DNA from: Gilliamella sp. wkB108
GTDB lineage: Bacteria > Pseudomonadota > Gammaproteobacteria > Enterobacterales > Orbaceae
DNA: 39,390 nucleotides
Direction of reading: 5' to 3'
NCBI RefSeq assembly: GCF_001690195.1
Contig: NZ_LZGM01000087.1
Location: forward strand, 1-39,390
Shown here: positions 37,351 to 39,390 of the stretch, piece after piece
How positions within the stretch are numbered: position 1 is the first letter of the stretch
Layout of the letters: each line of letters starts with the position of its first letter
Position numbers and translations under genes: made by a program
The notes under the pieces: generated by a model
Told to the model about the DNA's origin: nothing
What the model saw: only the letters and a program-made list of their open reading frames with translations
Databases searched by the model: none

Positions 37351-37356
37351 TTATTA

Positions 37357-37830
37357 ATGAGTAATATCACTTTATTAGGCGATCAGTCTGTTCGCTATCC
37401 GTCGACGTATGCACCTGAAATACTCGAAACATTTGATAATAAACATCCTAACAACGATTACTTTGTTAAATTCAATTGTCCTGAATTTACTAGTCTTTGT
37501 CCTATCACAGGGCAACCTGATTTTGCCACCATTTATATTTCGTATGTGCCAAATATTAGAATGGTGGAAAGTAAATCGCTAAAACTCTATCTTTTCAGTT
37601 TCCGTAATCATGGTGATTATCACGAAGATTGCATCAATATTATTATGAAAGATCTGATTAAATTAATGGATCCGAAATATATCGAGGTCTGGGGTAAATT
37701 TACACCGCGTGGTGGTATCTCTATCGATCCTTATGCTAATTATGGCAAGGTTGGGACTCGTTGGGAGCAAATCGCGATTAATCGTTTAGCCAATCACGAT
37801 CTCTATCCTGAAAAAGTGGATAATCGTTAA
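37357..37830 (+). CDS. queF: preQ0 reductase QueF, short (YkvM-type)
   Basis: NADPH-dependent reduction of 7-cyano-7-deazaguanine (preQ0) to preQ1 in queuosine synthesis. The 157-residue single-domain protein has catalytic Cys48 ([13 protein letters not shown]) with Asp55, the QueF motif ESKSLK (71-76) and HE at 89-90. E. coli QueF is a double-domain protein of 282 residues; this is the Bacillus/Neisseria type. Its ribosome binding site is part of the preQ1 riboswitch, so its product should repress it. queC follows after 26 bases. Confidence 0.95.
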   Translation: MSNITLLGDQSVRYPSTYAPEILETFDNKHPNNDYFVKFNCPEFTSLCPITGQPDFATIYISYVPNIRMVESKSLKLYLFSFRNHGDYHEDCINIIMKDLIKLMDPKYIEVWGKFTPRGGISIDPYANYGKVGTRWEQIAINRLANHDLYPEKVDNR

Positions 37831-37856
37831 TCTATTAATTTAACTGGAACAAAAAA

Positions 37857-38513
37857 ATGCAACATCGTAAAGCACTGGTGATCTTCTCTGGTGGACAGGA
37901 CTCGACCACTTGTTTACTTCAAGCGATTGCTGATTATGGACGGGAAAATGTCGAAACTATCAGTTTTCAATATGGTCAACGACATGCAATTGAACTTGAA
38001 AAGGCCAAATGGATTGCTGATGATCTCGGCGTTAAACAGACGGTAATTGATACTTCAGTGATCAAACAAACCACCAATAATGCCTTGATTGATAGTTCGC
38101 AACAAATTCAAGCTGCCCAAGATAGCAATTATCCTAACACCTTTGTTGACGGACGTAATATGCTATTTCTACTTTTAGCCGGTTGTTATGCCAAACAACA
38201 GGGCATTAAGGATATTATTATTGGTGTCTGTGAAACCGATTTTAGCGGTTATCCGGATTGTCGCGATATTTTTGTGAAATCAATGAATGTCTCTATGAAT
38301 CTAGCTATGGATTATGCCTTTAATATCATTACACCATTGATGTATCTGACCAAAGCACAAACATGGGCAATGGCGGATAATTTAGGTTATCTTGACTATG
38401 TGCAGACGCACACCCATACCTGTTATTACGGTGTAGAAGGGGGATGTGGTACTTGTCCTAGTTGCCTTCTTCGAGATAAAGGTTTGCAGGAATATTTACA
38501 ATCTACAAAATAG
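37857..38513 (+). CDS. queC: 7-cyano-7-deazaguanine synthase
   Basis: ATP-dependent conversion of 7-carboxy-7-deazaguanine plus ammonia to preQ0. It has 218 residues (E. coli 231). PP-loop SGGQDS is at 11-16; [12 protein letters not shown] and [14 protein letters not shown] follow, and the zinc ligands are Cys189, Cys197, Cys200 and Cys203 (GGCGTCPSC). It makes the substrate of QueF just upstream. The preceding enzymes QueD and QueE are not in this window. Confidence 0.96.
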   Translation: MQHRKALVIFSGGQDSTTCLLQAIADYGRENVETISFQYGQRHAIELEKAKWIADDLGVKQTVIDTSVIKQTTNNALIDSSQQIQAAQDSNYPNTFVDGRNMLFLLLAGCYAKQQGIKDIIIGVCETDFSGYPDCRDIFVKSMNVSMNLAMDYAFNIITPLMYLTKAQTWAMADNLGYLDYVQTHTHTCYYGVEGGCGTCPSCLLRDKGLQEYLQSTK

Positions 38514-38572
38514 ATTTGACTAATTTTATACCAACTGGGTTCTCTCACCCCATTTAAAAAAAGGAAATTAAC

Positions 38573-39277
38573 ATGTACGCAAACGAACATTCTGGGTTAA
38601 TACTGCATGAGTTTACCCGTAAACAACGGCAAAAAGCACTTTATTGGTTAGCTTTTTTTCATATTTTAGTGATTGCTTCGAGCAATTATTTAGTGCAAAT
38701 CCCTTTTGATATTTTTGGTTTTCATACCACTTGGGGGGCTTTCACTTTCCCGTTTATCTTTCTAACTACTGATTTAACTATTCGTGTGTTTGGTGCGAGT
38801 TTAGCCAGAAAGATCATATTTGTAGTAATGATGCCAGCATTGCTATTTTCCTATGCGATTTCTGTGCTGTTTTTTGAAACCCATTGGCTTGGTTTTTCCG
38901 CGCTAACTGAATTTAATAGCTTTGTTTTTCGAATTGCCTTAGCGAGTTTCTCCGCCTATTTAGTTGGGCAATTAATGGATATTACTGTCTTTAACTATCT
39001 AAGACAAAATAAAAAATGGTGGGTGGCACCGTCAGCATCAGCGGTATTTGGTAATGGTATTGATACCATAGTCTTTTTTGCAATCGCTTTTTATCACAGC
39101 AGTGATGAGTTTATGGCAACCAATTGGACTGAAATCGCACTAATTGACTATAGTTTTAAAATTTTGATTTGCGGTTTATTCTTTTTACCACTATACGGTG
39201 TTATTTTAAATTTATTACTTAAAAAGTTAGTGGCTATGCCACAATCTACCAGTAAACCACAACCTATTACTGAATAG
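38573..39277 (+). CDS. yhhQ: Queuosine precursor transporter YhhQ
   Basis: Inner-membrane transporter for preQ0/preQ1 (COG1738). 234 residues (E. coli YhhQ 221) with about six membrane helices; conserved pieces are FPFIFLTTDLTIRVFG and an internal FGNGIDTIVFFAIAF. In the same operon as queF and queC, so the cell can both make and import precursors under one control. AAGGAAA precedes the ATG. A good terminator follows the stop. Confidence 0.93.
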   Translation: MYANEHSGLILHEFTRKQRQKALYWLAFFHILVIASSNYLVQIPFDIFGFHTTWGAFTFPFIFLTTDLTIRVFGASLARKIIFVVMMPALLFSYAISVLFFETHWLGFSALTEFNSFVFRIALASFSAYLVGQLMDITVFNYLRQNKKWWVAPSASAVFGNGIDTIVFFAIAFYHSSDEFMATNWTEIALIDYSFKILICGLFFLPLYGVILNLLLKKLVAMPQSTSKPQPITE

Positions 39278-39286
39278 TTCTTTCCT

Positions 39287-39335
39287 AAAGGGGTTAAAAT
39301 CAATCTGACTAAACAGAGATATTAACCCTTTTTAT
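39287..39335 (+). terminator. Terminator of queF-queC-yhhQ
   Basis: AAAGGGGTTAA (39287-39297) and TTAACCCTTTT (39322-39332) form an 11-bp stem with one G-U pair, about ten bases past the yhhQ stop. The stem ends in a T run. Confidence 0.8.
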
Positions 39336-39390
39336 ACTCAAACATAGTGCTAACCTGAAACTTATTGACAAATAAATGTGTTTAATTTTA
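39331..39390 (+). repeat. Dispersed repeat, copy 3 (divergent, cut by window end)
   Basis: The core 39340-39371 matches copy 1 at 25 of 32 positions, including the unbroken TAACCTGAAAC, and is preceded by TTTATACT as in copy 1. Its downstream hairpin region runs off the window. It follows the yhhQ terminator directly. Confidence 0.6.

Larger units (their letters stand above)
36746..37356. other. Intergenic region yqjC-queF (611 bp)
   Basis: From left to right: dispersed-repeat copy 2 with its perfect 9-bp hairpin, a doubtful 64-codon frame (36912-37106), a TATAAT at 37231-37236 that may be the queF -10 box, a 14-base palindrome at 37276-37289, and a preQ1-I riboswitch against queF. Confidence 0.6.

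Overview
The window is a low-GC gammaproteobacterial chromosome segment. The set spoT/recG, holD-rimI, rsmC, yihI, hemN, coaA, dapF-yigA-xerC-yigB and uvrD, with protein sequences close to E. coli but in AT-rich codons, suggests Orbaceae (Gilliamella or a relative, insect-gut symbionts). The genus is inferred from overall character; no rRNA or tRNA gene is present to settle it. I see no transposase, phage, CRISPR array or tRNA.

Layout. 1-8 kb: the end of an unrecognised gene, gapA, a cold-shock protein (minus), ppa and darP (minus), then pmbA, a SulP anion transporter and a YfaY/CinA-like protein. 8.1-12.7 kb: rpoZ-spoT-recG, lacking gmk in front and trmH between spoT and recG. 12.8-19.7 kb: a complete L-ascorbate regulon, with ulaR-ulaG on minus divergent from ulaAB-ulaC-ulaF-ulaD-ulaE on plus. 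It imports ascorbate as the 6-phosphate, opens the lactone, decarboxylates it and epimerises it to D-xylulose 5-phosphate. The 427-bp divergent region carries a consensus CRP site, a second near-consensus CRP site and arrays of TGATT-type half-sites at 10-bp spacing that are good UlaR operator candidates. 20-27.3 kb: lptM-lysA-dapF-yigA-xerC-yigB and uvrD. 27.4-30.7 kb (minus): cyaY, two coupled exported proteins of unknown function, and holD-rimI-thiamine pyrophosphokinase. 30.8-36 kb: rsmC, a two-helix membrane protein, yihI-(small membrane ORF)-hemN, and coaA. 36.3-39.3 kb: a DUF1090 protein, then queF-queC-yhhQ behind a probable preQ1-I riboswitch that overlaps the queF ribosome binding site.

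Most of the window is housekeeping. The less ordinary points are: a short dispersed repeat in three copies (about 36.18, 36.78 and 39.34 kb), two of them 31/32 identical and each followed at the same place by a hairpin of different sequence; the phased operator architecture of the ula region; the preQ1-controlled queuosine cassette with a short single-domain QueF; a 55-codon lysine-rich membrane ORF overlapping the hemN start; a strong hairpin between ulaD and ulaE; and a terminator whose stem encodes the last residues of the gene it ends. None of these amounts to a clearly new system; the repeat family is the best candidate for something undescribed.
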